Positions 50,639 to 60,354 are shown, counted from the first letter of the stretch. The stretch: DNA of 64,000 nt from JABCPE02 sp963518955 (GCA_963518955.1 CAUQKI010000001.1:288258-352257), one strand, 5' to 3'. Translations and numbers: made by a program. Notes: generated by a model not told the origin, from the sequence alone.

Positions 50639-52684
50639 ATGAAACAACCACAAGCCAAAAAGATAGAAAAAAAACTCACTATACACGGAGACCAGAGAAT
50701 AGACAACTATTACTGGCTCAATGAGAGAGAAAACCCAGAGGTCATCGCCTATTTAGAGGACGAAAATACCTACTGTAATTTCATCATGAAGGATACAGAA
50801 CAGCTCCAAGAGGAACTCTTCCAAGAGATGAAAGCCCGCTATAAGGAGGATGACGAGAGTCTGCCCTATTTCTTTAACCAATATTGGTATATCACCCGCT
50901 ATCACAAGGGTGGAGAATATCCTGTTTTTTATAGAAAACATCAGATTTTAGAAAACAAAGAAGAGCTTTTGCTCGATGTAAATATTTTAGCTCAAAACCA
51001 TGATTTCTACGATGTAGGCGGAATTTCCGTTTCGCTGGATAATACGCTTCTTGTCTATTCAGAAGACATTACAGGAAGGCGAATTTATACCATCCGAATA
51101 AAGGATTTAAAACAAGAAAAAAACTTCTCAGAAGCGATAGAAAACACCACAGGGAAAATTGTCTGGGCGAATGATAATGAGCATTTTTTCTACATTAGAA
51201 AAGATGAAAGTCTTCGTGCATTTCAGGTTTTTCGGCATAAGGTAGGAACGCCGCAGGAAGAAGATGTTTTGATTTTCCATGAAAAAGACGAAGCCTTTGA
51301 TGTAGGTGTTTTCAAAACCAAATCTTTGGAGTATATTTTTATCGTAAGTTCCTCTACGATTTCGGATGAGCATAGATTTATCCCTGCTGATAATGTTTTT
51401 GCGGAATGGAAACTTTTCCAAAAAAGGGAAGAAAATTTGGAATATGCTGTAGAACATTATCAAAATGATTTTTATGTTTTGACCAATGAAGGAAAAGCCA
51501 CCAATTTCAAACTGATGAAAACGCCACTTTCGCAGACGGAAAAAGAACATTGGCAGGAGCTGATTCCGCACAGAAAAGAGGTGCTTTTGGAAGGTTTTGA
51601 GATATTCAAAAATTATTTGGTTCTTGAAGAAAGAGAAAGAGGATTGCTTCAGATTAAAATTATTGATAACCAGTCGGGTAAATCATGGTATTTGCCCTTT
51701 AATGACCCTACTTATACCGCTTATATCGGACTGAATTTAGAGTTTGATACCGAAACTTTGCGCTATGGCTATGTTTCTATGACTACGCCAAACTCTACCT
51801 ATGAGTATAATATGAAAACTCAAACCACTAAACTGCTGAAACAGCAAGAAGTTTTGGGCGGAAAGTTCCATAGCGGAAACTATATTTCTGAAAGAATATG
51901 GGCGCCTTCGCGAGATGGGAAATCCAGCATTCCGATTTCTTTGGTCTATCATAAAGACACGAAAAAATCAGCTGAAACTCCGCTCCTGCTCTATGGCTAT
52001 GGCAGCTATGGGCATACTGTGGATGCTGCGTTTTCCAGCGTGAGGCTTTCTCTTTTGGATAGAGGCTTTGTCTATGCGATTGCCCACATCCGAGGAGGAG
52101 AATATTTAGGGCGAGAGTGGTACGAAGACGGAAAAATGCTTCACAAGAAAAATACTTTTTATGATTTCATAGATGCAGCAAGATTTTTGGTTAAAGAAAA
52201 TTATACTTCGCCAGAGCATCTCTACGCTATGGGCGGAAGCGCAGGAGGGCTTCTGATGGGTGCTGTGATGAATGAAGCTCCAGAGCTGTTCTGTGGTATC
52301 GTGGCGCAGGTGCCGTTTGTGGATGTGGTGACCACTATGCTGGATGAGACCATTCCGCTCACTACGGGAGAATATGATGAATGGGGAAATCCAAACGAAA
52401 AGGAATATTATGACTATATGAAATCTTATTCTCCTTATGACAATGTGGAAGCTAAGGATTACCCTAATATCCTCATTACTACGGGACTGCATGACAGCCA
52501 AGTGCAGTACTGGGAGCCAGCCAAATGGACAGCCAAACTGAGAGAACTGAAAACAGATGACAATCTTCTGCTTTTTAAAACGGATATGACCTCTGGGCAC
52601 GGCGGCGCTTCAGGGCGTTTTGAGAGCTTGAAGGAAGATGCTTTGGAGTATGCATTTTTGCTGAAATTAGAAAAGAAAGTTTGA
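50639..52684 (+). CDS. S9 family prolyl oligopeptidase / oligopeptidase B
   Basis: A 681-residue serine peptidase: a seven-bladed beta-propeller (about 70-400) and an alpha/beta-hydrolase domain. The nucleophile elbow is MGGSAGGLLMGAVM with Ser534; the charge-relay Asp is in TGLHDSQVQYWEP and the His in TSGHGGASGRFESLKE. The ERENPEVIAYLEDENTY start and RHIRGGEYLGREW-like AHIRGGEYLGREWYEDG block point to oligopeptidase B (PtrB-like), which cuts after basic residues. A GTG at 50615 is rejected because it lies in the hemD terminator stem. No signal peptide. Confidence 0.9.
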   Translation: MKQPQAKKIEKKLTIHGDQRIDNYYWLNERENPEVIAYLEDENTYCNFIMKDTEQLQEELFQEMKARYKEDDESLPYFFNQYWYITRYHKGGEYPVFYRKHQILENKEELLLDVNILAQNHDFYDVGGISVSLDNTLLVYSEDITGRRIYTIRIKDLKQEKNFSEAIENTTGKIVWANDNEHFFYIRKDESLRAFQVFRHKVGTPQEEDVLIFHEKDEAFDVGVFKTKSLEYIFIVSSSTISDEHRFIPADNVFAEWKLFQKREENLEYAVEHYQNDFYVLTNEGKATNFKLMKTPLSQTEKEHWQELIPHRKEVLLEGFEIFKNYLVLEERERGLLQIKIIDNQSGKSWYLPFNDPTYTAYIGLNLEFDTETLRYGYVSMTTPNSTYEYNMKTQTTKLLKQQEVLGGKFHSGNYISERIWAPSRDGKSSIPISLVYHKDTKKSAETPLLLYGYGSYGHTVDAAFSSVRLSLLDRGFVYAIAHIRGGEYLGREWYEDGKMLHKKNTFYDFIDAARFLVKENYTSPEHLYAMGGSAGGLLMGAVMNEAPELFCGIVAQVPFVDVVTTMLDETIPLTTGEYDEWGNPNEKEYYDYMKSYSPYDNVEAKDYPNILITTGLHDSQVQYWEPAKWTAKLRELKTDDNLLLFKTDMTSGHGGASGRFESLKEDALEYAFLLKLEKKV

Positions 52685-52775
52685 TTTTTCTTTGACAAAT
52701 TAGATTTTTAATTTCTTGAACAGCACAGCAACTACATGAAAGAAAAAATGTATCTTTACATTAAAATTATAAAGA

Positions 52776-53939
52776 ATGCGGAGGATTAAAAACATACTTT
52801 TTTTCTCTATTTTAGTGAGTCTTTTGTATTCCTGCAAAGTTTCAGAAATGGTGAAAATTGATAATATCACCACTCTGAATGGTAGATATTATACTAAATC
52901 AAGCCCTCACAAAGAGAAACAAAGGGAATATCAAAACCATATGCTGAGGTTATTGAATGTAATAAAGGACATCCGCCCATCTTATTATGTAGATATTGAA
53001 TTTGAGAATAATGAAAATCTAAAAATTTCTTATCCCATTTATAGAAATGACACGGTTTTGATAGAAACCAGACATCTTCAGGGTAAAAAAAGGAGAAAAT
53101 ATTGGGAGGTTTATTTTGAGAATGAAAGTGTAAATATTCCGCTTATTTATGGGCGAATCATAAAGGACAGGGTAAGAATAGGAAAGAATACTAAAAACCA
53201 ACTTTTAATAGAAAAATTCAATAATAATGAAGGTTGGGTACTCTTTTTAGGAGATGGTTATGAACTAAAATCTAAAAATGTTTTTTATCATTATGAAGAC
53301 TATCCTAAAATGAAGCCTTTTGTGGAGAATGGGCTTTGGGGAGTTGTGAATAATGGAGAAACCATCCTGCGGCCTAAATATGAGATAACGGAAGTCTTTG
53401 AGCAAAAATACATTAAGGCAAAAATTAACGGAAAATGGTCTCTTTTAGACAAAGAAGGAAAAGTGATTATCCCACCGAAATATGATGATATTTCAGATAT
53501 TGATAAAGAAACAGAATCTGTGTTTTATATCGTAAAAGATGAAAAAATAGGGCTGGTCAATATACAAGGCAAAGAGATTACGCCCATAAGCTATGATGCG
53601 ATAAGCGAAGGTGAAAAAGGAGTTTTTATACTGACACAGGGGAATTTCCGTGGGGCTATTTTTAAGCAAAAAATATTGGTGTCTCCTATTTATGAAAGTG
53701 TCAGTAGTTATGCGACAAAAACAGGACTATATAAAAACATGAAGCCAGACAGAATGTATTATGATGCACAGAGAGATGGCAAAAAATATGTCCTAGATGA
53801 CCAAGGGAACGAATATGAAATAGAAGAAACTGAAATTCAAAATATAGGCAAAGCATTATTACACGGCTTGTCTGCACCAAAATATTCCATTAAAGAGGAA
53901 ACCAAGAGAAAAGTTTTGCTAGATGAATGGAAAAAATAA
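52776..53939 (+). CDS. WG-repeat lipoprotein
   Basis: A 387-residue lipoprotein (lipobox SLLYSC, Cys21). The first 180 residues are an uncharacterised beta-rich domain; from about 185 there are at least three WG-type repeats: ENGLWGVVNNGETILRPKYE, NGKWSLLDKEGKVIIPPKYD and DEKIGLVNIQGKEITPISYD. WG repeats build beta-propeller-like or solenoid surfaces in exported Bacteroidota proteins; the role is unknown. The small gene at 53957 follows, partly overlapping if an upstream ATG (53927) is used. Confidence 0.8.
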   Translation: MRRIKNILFFSILVSLLYSCKVSEMVKIDNITTLNGRYYTKSSPHKEKQREYQNHMLRLLNVIKDIRPSYYVDIEFENNENLKISYPIYRNDTVLIETRHLQGKKRRKYWEVYFENESVNIPLIYGRIIKDRVRIGKNTKNQLLIEKFNNNEGWVLFLGDGYELKSKNVFYHYEDYPKMKPFVENGLWGVVNNGETILRPKYEITEVFEQKYIKAKINGKWSLLDKEGKVIIPPKYDDISDIDKETESVFYIVKDEKIGLVNIQGKEITPISYDAISEGEKGVFILTQGNFRGAIFKQKILVSPIYESVSSYATKTGLYKNMKPDRMYYDAQRDGKKYVLDDQGNEYEIEETEIQNIGKALLHGLSAPKYSIKEETKRKVLLDEWKK

Positions 53940-53956
53940 TAGAGAAAGAAAAAATC

Positions 53957-54307
53957 ATGAATGAAGCAGAAATTTGGAAGCAAATAGAGGAATTTTTTGT
54001 GAAAAATTTTGACACAGAAAAAAATCCTCCAATAGAGACATTGTTGTTTTTGATAGGAATACAGGAGCTGGGAAGCGGCTGGCAGAAATACACAAAAGAT
54101 GATAAAATCAATCTGATACACATCGCTGTGTGCAGGCTGTTGGAGCCTTTTGGTTATTATAAATTTGAAGGTTATGATGAGGACGGCTGGCCTAAATATA
54201 AAATTCTAGAAAATCTACCAGAACTAAAGGCGAATGAACAGCAGATACTCATGAAGAAAGCCATAATTCAGTATTTCATAGATGAAGATTTGTTAGAAAA
54301 AAAATAG
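53957..54307 (+). CDS. Conserved hypothetical cytosolic protein
   Basis: A 116-residue acidic helical protein beginning MNEAEIWKQIEEFFVKNFDT. It contains FLIGIQELGSGWQKYTKDDK and HIAVCRLLEPFGYYKFEGYD. I recognise it only as a type of small protein found in Flavobacteriia and do not assign a function. An in-frame ATG at 53927 would overlap the WG-repeat gene by 13 bases and add ten residues; the ATG at 53957 follows a purine-rich stretch and is preferred. Confidence 0.7.
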   Translation: MNEAEIWKQIEEFFVKNFDTEKNPPIETLLFLIGIQELGSGWQKYTKDDKINLIHIAVCRLLEPFGYYKFEGYDEDGWPKYKILENLPELKANEQQILMKKAIIQYFIDEDLLEKK

Positions 54308-54421
54308 ATTTTATGAAAAATATTTTGTTAAATATTTCGTTTTTAACATATTATTTCTAATATTTGTGGTATAAAATTTGTTTATACATAATAAAGTAGA
54401 TATTTTAACAAAATATTGTAG

Positions 54422-55975
54422 ATGAATAATCGTTTTATTCTAATATTGTCCTTTGCGATGACTATATCATTAGTCATCTTTATTTCCTTGCAGTTGTATT
54501 GGGTTAGAGGTTATTATCGTGCTCTGGAGCAGGATTTTTCTAATAAAGTGCACAGCGTACTAGAAACCACAACCAAAAAAATAGAAGGAATAGAGATAGA
54601 GCAGTATCTGAATGTGGAATATCCTAATTTTGGAAAGACAGTAGTTTCTGTTAAGGAACAACCAGCTACAGAAACTTATATCCAGCAGGTAACAGATTCT
54701 GCCACAAAAAAACAAATCCTCTTTTCTAAAAAAATCATAGAAAGCCAAAATATTCCAATATCACAAAGCGGAGATAGTTTGGAACTAATGAAAATGTACA
54801 CGGATGAAGGGCAAATCAATATCAGAAAAGACCCTGCAATCCCAGAAAAGCTAACCACTGAAATCAACCAAACGGTAAGAAATAACACCTATCAGCTCAA
54901 AGAGTTTGCAAAACTAAATGCCAGCAATCTTCCTGTGGAGAGAAGAGTAAGCCTAAAAGTTCTCGACTCTGTGTTGACCAGAGAGCTTAATATGATGGGA
55001 ATTAGCGGGGATTTTGGATTTGCTATTTTGGATAAAAATAATGAGAGAACATCCATAGCAAATGACATTTTCAAAGAAAAAGAAGAAGGAAAGGCGCAGT
55101 ATTCTTACCCTCTTTTTACCGATAATAAGGATAGAACGATATATACTTTGTCTTTAATTTTTCCTCATAAAGACTATTCTTTAGCAAGAAATAATATTCC
55201 GATGCTGCTGGGAATGGCATTATCGCTTTTTACGATTTTGGGGATTTATATTATTTCGGTTAATTATATGATGAGACAAAAGAAAATAGCCGATATCAAG
55301 ACCGATTTTATCAATAACATGTCTCATGAGTTTAAGACGCCTTTGGCAACCATTTCAGTCGCTACAGATTCATTGAATAATGATAAAATAGCCACCAATC
55401 CAGAGAAAGTGAAATATTATTCACAACTCATAAAACAGGAAAACATTCGGATGAAAAAGCAAGTGGAAAGCGTTCTGAATATGTCCAAGCTGGAACGAAA
55501 AGAGATGCAACTGTGCTTGAAACAGACTAATGTAAGGGAATTGATACATAAACTGGCGGAGTCTTTTAGACTAATTGTAGAGGAGCGAGGTGGGACTCTT
55601 ACAGAGGATTTTACAGCGGAGAAATTCACATTAAAAATAGATGAGTTTCACTTGTCCAATGCACTTGTAAACCTTCTGGATAACGCTAATAAATATTCTC
55701 CTGAAAAGCCAGAAATTAACATAAAAACCCGAAACGAAGGGAATAAATATGTAATAGAAATTTCTGACAAAGGAATGGGAATGGAGGCCTTTAACAAGAA
55801 GAAAATCTTTGAAAAATTCTTCCGTGAAGAAACAGGAAATGTCCATAATGTAAAGGGACAGGGCTTAGGTTTATCCTATGTAAAACGCATCATAGAACTA
55901 CATGGAGGGCAGATTTTAGTAGAATCTACAAAAGGGCAGGGAAGCACTTTTATAGTGAAGCTACCAATGAGCTAA
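54422..55975 (+). CDS. Sensor histidine kinase
   Basis: A 517-residue membrane kinase. Two membrane segments (about 7-27 and 262-284) bracket a periplasmic sensor domain of some 230 residues. The HisKA box is FINNMSHEFKTPLATIS with His302; the HATPase domain has ALVNLLDNANKYS (N box), EISDKGMGMEAFNK (D/F box) and VKGQGLGLSYVKRI (G box). It is followed after 25 bases by its response regulator, so the pair works together. The signal is not predictable. No clear -7 element is seen in the 114-base upstream spacer. Confidence 0.94.
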   Translation: MNNRFILILSFAMTISLVIFISLQLYWVRGYYRALEQDFSNKVHSVLETTTKKIEGIEIEQYLNVEYPNFGKTVVSVKEQPATETYIQQVTDSATKKQILFSKKIIESQNIPISQSGDSLELMKMYTDEGQINIRKDPAIPEKLTTEINQTVRNNTYQLKEFAKLNASNLPVERRVSLKVLDSVLTRELNMMGISGDFGFAILDKNNERTSIANDIFKEKEEGKAQYSYPLFTDNKDRTIYTLSLIFPHKDYSLARNNIPMLLGMALSLFTILGIYIISVNYMMRQKKIADIKTDFINNMSHEFKTPLATISVATDSLNNDKIATNPEKVKYYSQLIKQENIRMKKQVESVLNMSKLERKEMQLCLKQTNVRELIHKLAESFRLIVEERGGTLTEDFTAEKFTLKIDEFHLSNALVNLLDNANKYSPEKPEINIKTRNEGNKYVIEISDKGMGMEAFNKKKIFEKFFREETGNVHNVKGQGLGLSYVKRIIELHGGQILVESTKGQGSTFIVKLPMS

Positions 55976-56000
55976 ATAATTAACACTAAAAATAAGAAAT

Positions 56001-56687
56001 ATGAATAATAGAATTTTGTTGGTTGAAGATGATCAAAGTTTTGGGGCGGTACTAAAAGACTATCTTATGATGAACAATTATGAGGTAACGCTTGCAAGTG
56101 ATGGAGAACAGGGACTAAAAGAATTCATGGAAAATGAATTTGATATTGGTATTTTTGATGTCATGATGCCTAAAAAGGATGGATTTTCACTCGCAGAAGA
56201 TGTTAAGCGAATCAATAAAAATATGCCTATCATATTTCTGACAGCCAAGAACTTACGAGAAGACATTCTAAAAGGTTACCAAATAGGTGCGGATGACTAC
56301 ATTACCAAACCATTTGATACTGAACTTCTTTTGTATAAAATAAAAGCCATCCTGCAAAGAAGTGCTGTGGTGGAAGAAGATGAACAGGAGCATTTTAAAA
56401 TCAGTAATATAGAGTTTGATTCAGTTTTGAGACAGTTGAAAGTCCATGATGCTGAGTATAAGTTATCTCCAAAGGAAAATGAACTTCTCAAAATGCTTTG
56501 TATGCATAGAAATGATTTCATGCCGAGAGACCTTGCGCTTAGAAAGATTTGGAAGAAAGAGAATTATTTCACGGCGCGAAGTATGGATGTGTATATAGCG
56601 AAGCTAAGAAAACTCCTTAAAGATGATGAAGGTCTGGAAATCATCAATGTTCATGGAGAAGGTTTCAGACTTTTGGTAAAAAATTAA
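56001..56687 (+). CDS. OmpR-family response regulator
   Basis: A 228-residue regulator partnered with the kinase upstream. The receiver domain has the acidic pair VEDD (8-11), the phospho-acceptor Asp53 in GIFDVMMPKKDGFSL, Thr and Lys in IFLTAKN and TKPFDTELL. The C-terminal winged helix (about 130-225) is of the Trans_reg_C type with YKLSPKENELLKMLCMHRND and DVYIAKLRKLLKDD. The regulated genes are not identified. A bidirectional terminator follows. Confidence 0.94.
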   Translation: MNNRILLVEDDQSFGAVLKDYLMMNNYEVTLASDGEQGLKEFMENEFDIGIFDVMMPKKDGFSLAEDVKRINKNMPIIFLTAKNLREDILKGYQIGADDYITKPFDTELLLYKIKAILQRSAVVEEDEQEHFKISNIEFDSVLRQLKVHDAEYKLSPKENELLKMLCMHRNDFMPRDLALRKIWKKENYFTARSMDVYIAKLRKLLKDDEGLEIINVHGEGFRLLVKN

Positions 56688-56705
56688 CACCAAATTTTTA
56701 TAAAT

Positions 56706-56740
56706 AAAAACTCCCTTCCAAATCAGCAAGGGAGTTTTTG
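56706..56740. terminator. Bidirectional rho-independent terminator
   Basis: A perfect 12-bp stem, AAAAACTCCCTT at 56706-56717 and AAGGGAGTTTTT at 56728-56739, has a 10-base loop. It lies between the convergent response regulator (+) and SPOR gene (-). Confidence 0.88.
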
Positions 56741-56763
56741 TATAGAATTATATATTAAAAATG

Positions 56764-57261
56764 TTATTTGGCTTCCACACAGAAAACTCTGTATTGTGTA
56801 GAGATGGCACCTTTGAATTTAGCTTTCACCTTTTTCAAGTCCGCTGCGGCTGACTCTTTTGACAGGTAACTTCCCGCCAATACTTTGTAATTAGGTCTTA
56901 GAGAGGCGTCTATTTCTACTTTTATCGATGGGAAAGCTTGTCTAAATTCTGTTCTTAGATTATTGGCTTCTTCGGTGCTTTTTACCACACCTACTTGGAT
57001 TTTATAACCTAAGATTCTAGGGTTTTTCTTGCATATTTCTGCTTGAGAAAGTGGTTTGGAGCTGGTGTCATCATTTGTTCGGAGAGACTTTTTTTTGCAT
57101 TCATTTTCCATAGATGCTATGACATCATCTATTCTCTTATCTATTGTGATGGTAAATTCATTTCCGTTTATGCTGTCTCTTTTAGTTACAATCTGAGCAT
57201 TTACTTTAGCAAAACCAGCAGGTAATAATACCAACAAAACTACTTTTAATATATTTTTCAT
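56764..57261 (-). CDS. SPOR domain-containing exported protein
   Basis: A 165-residue protein with a signal peptide ending KVNAQ near residue 23. After a helical linker with two Lys/Cys-rich stretches comes a SPOR domain: YKIQVGVVKSTEEANNLRTE, AFPSIKVEIDASLRPNYKVL and AGSYLSKESAAADLKKVKAK. SPOR domains bind glycan strands denuded of peptide, often at the division site. No membrane anchor remains after processing, so it is probably periplasmic. Confidence 0.88.
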   Translation of the reverse strand: MKNILKVVLLVLLPAGFAKVNAQIVTKRDSINGNEFTITIDKRIDDVIASMENECKKKSLRTNDDTSSKPLSQAEICKKNPRILGYKIQVGVVKSTEEANNLRTEFRQAFPSIKVEIDASLRPNYKVLAGSYLSKESAAADLKKVKAKFKGAISTQYRVFCVEAK

Positions 57262-57277
57262 TATCTATAATTTTCAG

Positions 57278-57308
57278 CAAAAGTATAAATATAGTTTTTA
57301 TTATTCAA
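57278..57308 (-). promoter_or_regulatory. Putative promoter of the SPOR gene
   Basis: TACTTTTG on the minus strand (57285-57278), 16 bases before the ATG at 57261, with TTG at 57308-57306 separated by 20 bases. Confidence 0.55.
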
Positions 57309-57326
57309 TATATTTCAATAATTTAT

Positions 57327-57334
57327 TACTTTTG
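57327..57334 (+). promoter_or_regulatory. Putative -7 element of the 399-residue lipoprotein gene
   Basis: TACTTTTG, 19 bases before the ATG at 57354; divergent from the SPOR promoter. Confidence 0.5.
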
Positions 57335-57353
57335 CATACATAATTTTTATGAT

Positions 57354-58553
57354 ATGAGAGGTTTATATTCTTACTTTCTTGTGATATTATTGGTTTTCAC
57401 AAGTTGTAAAAAAGACACAGTAGATGGCTCATCTATGAAGACTTTTCAGGCTAGTATCAATGAAATGTCAACATCATTGAGTACATTGGAACAAACTAAA
57501 TTTAATGAAGCCTTGTACATCCTGAAAACCTTTGGGGTAGAAGGAAATACTGATATTCAAAAATTAGAAGCATTAGCAAAACTAATAAATGGCAAAAAAG
57601 TTCCCGAAATCTTTGCTATGGCAGATGGAGTGGCACAAAAAAACAATGTGGAATGGTCCAGCACTTCTCCGCCAGATTTAGGAAATATGAACATTTTCCA
57701 AAATATCACAGCGACAGAAGTAGATCCTAATGATATTAAAGCATCAGCTCTAAATATCCTCATAACGCCTATAGATGGGAGCGGAGCTTCAGGTGCAAGG
57801 GCATTGAGGGTTACGCCTAGACTAGTAGATGAGGCAGGAACTCCTATTGAGTTTTCTAATGCAGGATTAGAAACGATAATGGAAGTTTACAGCAATGGTG
57901 AAAAATTACTCACGGCTAAAAACCTGATGAGCAGTAATGAATTTAAAGGATTTTACCTAAAAGTAGATGTTTTGCCAGCAGACAAAATCGTTGATTCTAA
58001 AATAGATATAAAAGTCAGCGTAAAAACTACTAAGAAAATTCACCAGCTTCTGAAAGCAGGAGTTTTAGTAAATAAAGAAAGTCTGAAACCAGAAAAAGAA
58101 GAAACTTCTGAAGAAGAGAAAAAGGAAAAAGAAGAATCCAAAAACTCTACAGATTCAGAAACAGGAGAAAATACTGAAAATAAAGACCAAAATTCATCTT
58201 CATCTTCTTCATCAGCTCCAAAAGTAAAACCTGAAGCGGTAGTAGATAAATTCTTGAATAGAATTGGAAATCAGAGCCTTAGGTCGGCTTATGAATTGGT
58301 GGACAATCCAAACTGGGGTTCTTATGACAAGTTCTCTAACCCTAATACGGGTTTTGGGGCAGTGAAGTCCGTTGAGGTTAAAAATATTTCCGTGAAATCA
58401 TCTTCCGATAAGACAGCGAGTGTAAATGCCGTTTATCAAATCGTAGACAAAGAAGGAAAAAGCATCATGCTCAATGTTTCCTATGGTCTGAAACAAGTAG
58501 ATGACAGCTGGAAAATCTCAAGTTATAAAGTAAATTCATCAGAAAAAAAATAA
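57354..58553 (+). CDS. Lipoprotein with low-complexity linker
   Basis: A 399-residue lipoprotein (lipobox LVFTSC, Cys18). The N-terminal helical domain (MKTFQASINEMSTSLSTLEQ, then a set of conserved helices to about 110) resembles DUF6694-type lipoproteins; this is only a suggestion. A beta domain follows (about 120-240). Residues about 245-293 are a Glu/Lys/Ser-rich linker with a run of Ser, and the C-terminal 100 residues form an NTF2/DUF4878-like domain (SVNAVYQIVDKEGKSIMLNV, DDSWKISSYKV). apt follows only 4 bases later. Confidence 0.75.
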   Translation: MRGLYSYFLVILLVFTSCKKDTVDGSSMKTFQASINEMSTSLSTLEQTKFNEALYILKTFGVEGNTDIQKLEALAKLINGKKVPEIFAMADGVAQKNNVEWSSTSPPDLGNMNIFQNITATEVDPNDIKASALNILITPIDGSGASGARALRVTPRLVDEAGTPIEFSNAGLETIMEVYSNGEKLLTAKNLMSSNEFKGFYLKVDVLPADKIVDSKIDIKVSVKTTKKIHQLLKAGVLVNKESLKPEKEETSEEEKKEKEESKNSTDSETGENTENKDQNSSSSSSSAPKVKPEAVVDKFLNRIGNQSLRSAYELVDNPNWGSYDKFSNPNTGFGAVKSVEVKNISVKSSSDKTASVNAVYQIVDKEGKSIMLNVSYGLKQVDDSWKISSYKVNSSEKK

Positions 58554-58557
58554 AACC

Positions 58558-59097
58558 ATGGCAAACCAAGAACTAATCACAAAATTAGAAAATACAATAA
58601 CAAATATTCCTGACTTCCCAAAGGAAGGAATACAGTTTAAAGATATTACACCCATTTTCCTTAATCCTAAATTATACGAGGAGGCTGTTGATGAAATGGT
58701 AAAATTCAGCAAAGACAAAGTGGATGTAGTCTGTGGAATAGAGAGCCGTGGCTATATTTTCGGTATTGCTATCGCTGTGAAACTCGGTGTTCCATTTGTT
58801 TTAATAAGAAAAAAAGGAAAACTTCCTCCGCCATTTATTGCAGAAAAATATGATTTGGAATATGGCACTGCCGAAATAGAAATGAAAACTGACCAAATCC
58901 AGCAGGGACAGAGGGTTCTAGTTCATGACGACCTTCTAGCAACAGGCGGAACGGCAGCAGCAGCGGCAAGGTTGGTGCAGAGACAAGGAGGAAAGGTTGC
59001 GCAGTTTAGTTTTTTAATTGAGTTGAAAGACTTGAAAGGAAGAGAAAAACTAGAACAGATAGAAGGAGCAGAGGTGTTTAAAATTTTAGAATATTGA
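58558..59097 (+). CDS. apt: Adenine phosphoribosyltransferase
   Basis: A 179-residue purine salvage enzyme forming AMP from adenine and PRPP. Motifs: GIQFKDITPIFLNPKLY, CGIESRGYIFGIAIAVKLG, the flexible loop RKKGKLPPPFIAEKYDLEY and the PRPP-binding VLVHDDLLATGGTAAAAARL. The length is normal. It follows the lipoprotein gene by 4 bases, so it is probably read from the same transcript. Confidence 0.95.
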   Translation: MANQELITKLENTITNIPDFPKEGIQFKDITPIFLNPKLYEEAVDEMVKFSKDKVDVVCGIESRGYIFGIAIAVKLGVPFVLIRKKGKLPPPFIAEKYDLEYGTAEIEMKTDQIQQGQRVLVHDDLLATGGTAAAAARLVQRQGGKVAQFSFLIELKDLKGREKLEQIEGAEVFKILEY

Positions 59098-59103
59098 TTA
59101 AAA

Positions 59104-59134
59104 TTTGCAAATTAGTCTGAAAATATTAAATTTG
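59104..59134 (+). promoter_or_regulatory. Putative promoter of the TPR-protein gene
   Basis: TTTG at 59104-59107, a 19-base spacer and TAAATTTG at 59127-59134, 22 bases before the ATG at 59157. Confidence 0.6.
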
Positions 59135-59156
59135 CGGATTAAACTTAGTAGAAACT

Positions 59157-59846
59157 ATGTCAAGTAAAAAGGAAATAGAAGGAAAAGAAACGGTTGAAAT
59201 TTTTCAGGAATTAGACCAAAATGTGGTTCGTTCAGAAAAATTCATTGAGAGAAATGCTAAAAAAATAGGTTTAGCTTTTGGAGTTGTTGTCTTGGGAGTT
59301 TTGGGATACTTTGGTTATCAGCACTTTGTGGTAGAGCCAAAGAATGAGGAAGCTACGAAGGCTTACCTTGCCGCTCAGAAAAATCTTGTGGAAGGAAAAG
59401 AAGATTTGGCTCTGGGAGGGAAAACTGCAAATCCAGGATTTAAAGGAACTGCAGAAAATTTTTCTGAAACCAATGTAGGAAAACTTTCAGCCTATAATGC
59501 AGGATTGATAGAGTTTAATAAAGGTAATTACCAAAAAGCTTATGACCTATTAGACCAGTTTTCTTCTAAAAACAAAACACTGATGGCGCTGAAGCACGGA
59601 GCAATGGGAGATTGTATGGTGAATTTGAATAAAAATGATGATGCACTTTCTCAGTTTGAAAAAGCTATTTCTGCTTCGGATGATGAATACACATCATATT
59701 ACTTCACAAGAAAAGCTGGAATGCTGGCACTTTCATTAAAGAAAAATGATGTTGCTAAAAAATATTTCACAACGATAGAAGAGAAATATCAGGACTATGA
59801 TGGTGGCGCTTCTGATGCGTACATAGAAATGGTAAAATATTTTTAA
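59157..59846 (+). CDS. YfgM-like tetratricopeptide protein
   Basis: A 229-residue membrane-anchored protein. A cytosolic N-terminus of about 38 residues is followed by one membrane segment (IGLAFGVVVLGVLGYFGYQ) and a periplasmic region of helical pairs: KLSAYNAGLIEFNKGNYQKA, KHGAMGDCMVNLNKNDDALS and YYFTRKAGMLALSLKKNDVA. This is the layout of YfgM-like TPR proteins, which in E. coli act beside the SecYEG/PpiD chaperone network. ribH follows 16 bases later. Confidence 0.8.
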   Translation: MSSKKEIEGKETVEIFQELDQNVVRSEKFIERNAKKIGLAFGVVVLGVLGYFGYQHFVVEPKNEEATKAYLAAQKNLVEGKEDLALGGKTANPGFKGTAENFSETNVGKLSAYNAGLIEFNKGNYQKAYDLLDQFSSKNKTLMALKHGAMGDCMVNLNKNDDALSQFEKAISASDDEYTSYYFTRKAGMLALSLKKNDVAKKYFTTIEEKYQDYDGGASDAYIEMVKYF

Positions 59847-59862
59847 ATAAAAAAAGAATAAA

Positions 59863-60354
59863 ATGGCGACAGTAAACCTTTCGGATTATAAGCCACTCCA
59901 AATAACAGATGCCGATGATTTTACCATCGGCATTGTGGTTTCTGAGTGGAATGATTTTGTGACTTTTAATCTCCGAGATGGAGCAGAGGAAGTTCTGAAA
60001 AAAGAAGGCGTAAAACCAGAAAATATTAGAATTTATTATGTTCCTGGTGCGTTTGAGCTAAGTTTCGCAGCGATGCAGCTCTGCAAGAGCGGTCGGTTTG
60101 ATGCTGTGATAGCTATCGGCTGTGTTATTCGTGGGGAAACATCGCATTTTGATTATGTTTGTTCAGGGGTGACGCAGGGGATTAAGGACTGTAACACGCA
60201 AACAGATGTTCCTGCTATTTTCTGTGTTTTGACAGATGATAATAAGGAGCAGTCCATCGCAAGAAGCGGCGGAAATCTTGGGAACAAAGGTGTCGAAGCA
60301 GGAGTGACAGCTTTGAAAATGATAGATTTTAAAATAAAATTAAGCAACTCATAA
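59863..60354 (+). CDS. ribH: 6,7-dimethyl-8-ribityllumazine synthase
   Basis: A 163-residue enzyme that condenses 5-amino-6-ribitylamino-uracil with 3,4-dihydroxybutanone phosphate, the last-but-one step of riboflavin synthesis. Motifs: IGIVVSEWNDFVTFNLRDGA, YVPGAFELSFAAMQL, IGCVIRGETSHFDYVCSGVT with the catalytic His, and GNKGVEAGVTAL. The length fits the icosahedral form. The YfgM-ribH order is known from other Bacteroidota. Confidence 0.95.
   Translation: MATVNLSDYKPLQITDADDFTIGIVVSEWNDFVTFNLRDGAEEVLKKEGVKPENIRIYYVPGAFELSFAAMQLCKSGRFDAVIAIGCVIRGETSHFDYVCSGVTQGIKDCNTQTDVPAIFCVLTDDNKEQSIARSGGNLGNKGVEAGVTALKMIDFKIKLSNS

Noticed and set aside
52106..52600. A 164-codon open frame on the minus strand inside the S9 peptidase gene
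   Set aside because: Antisense to catalytic motifs of the peptidase and with a composition rich in His, Ile and Arg typical of shadow frames.
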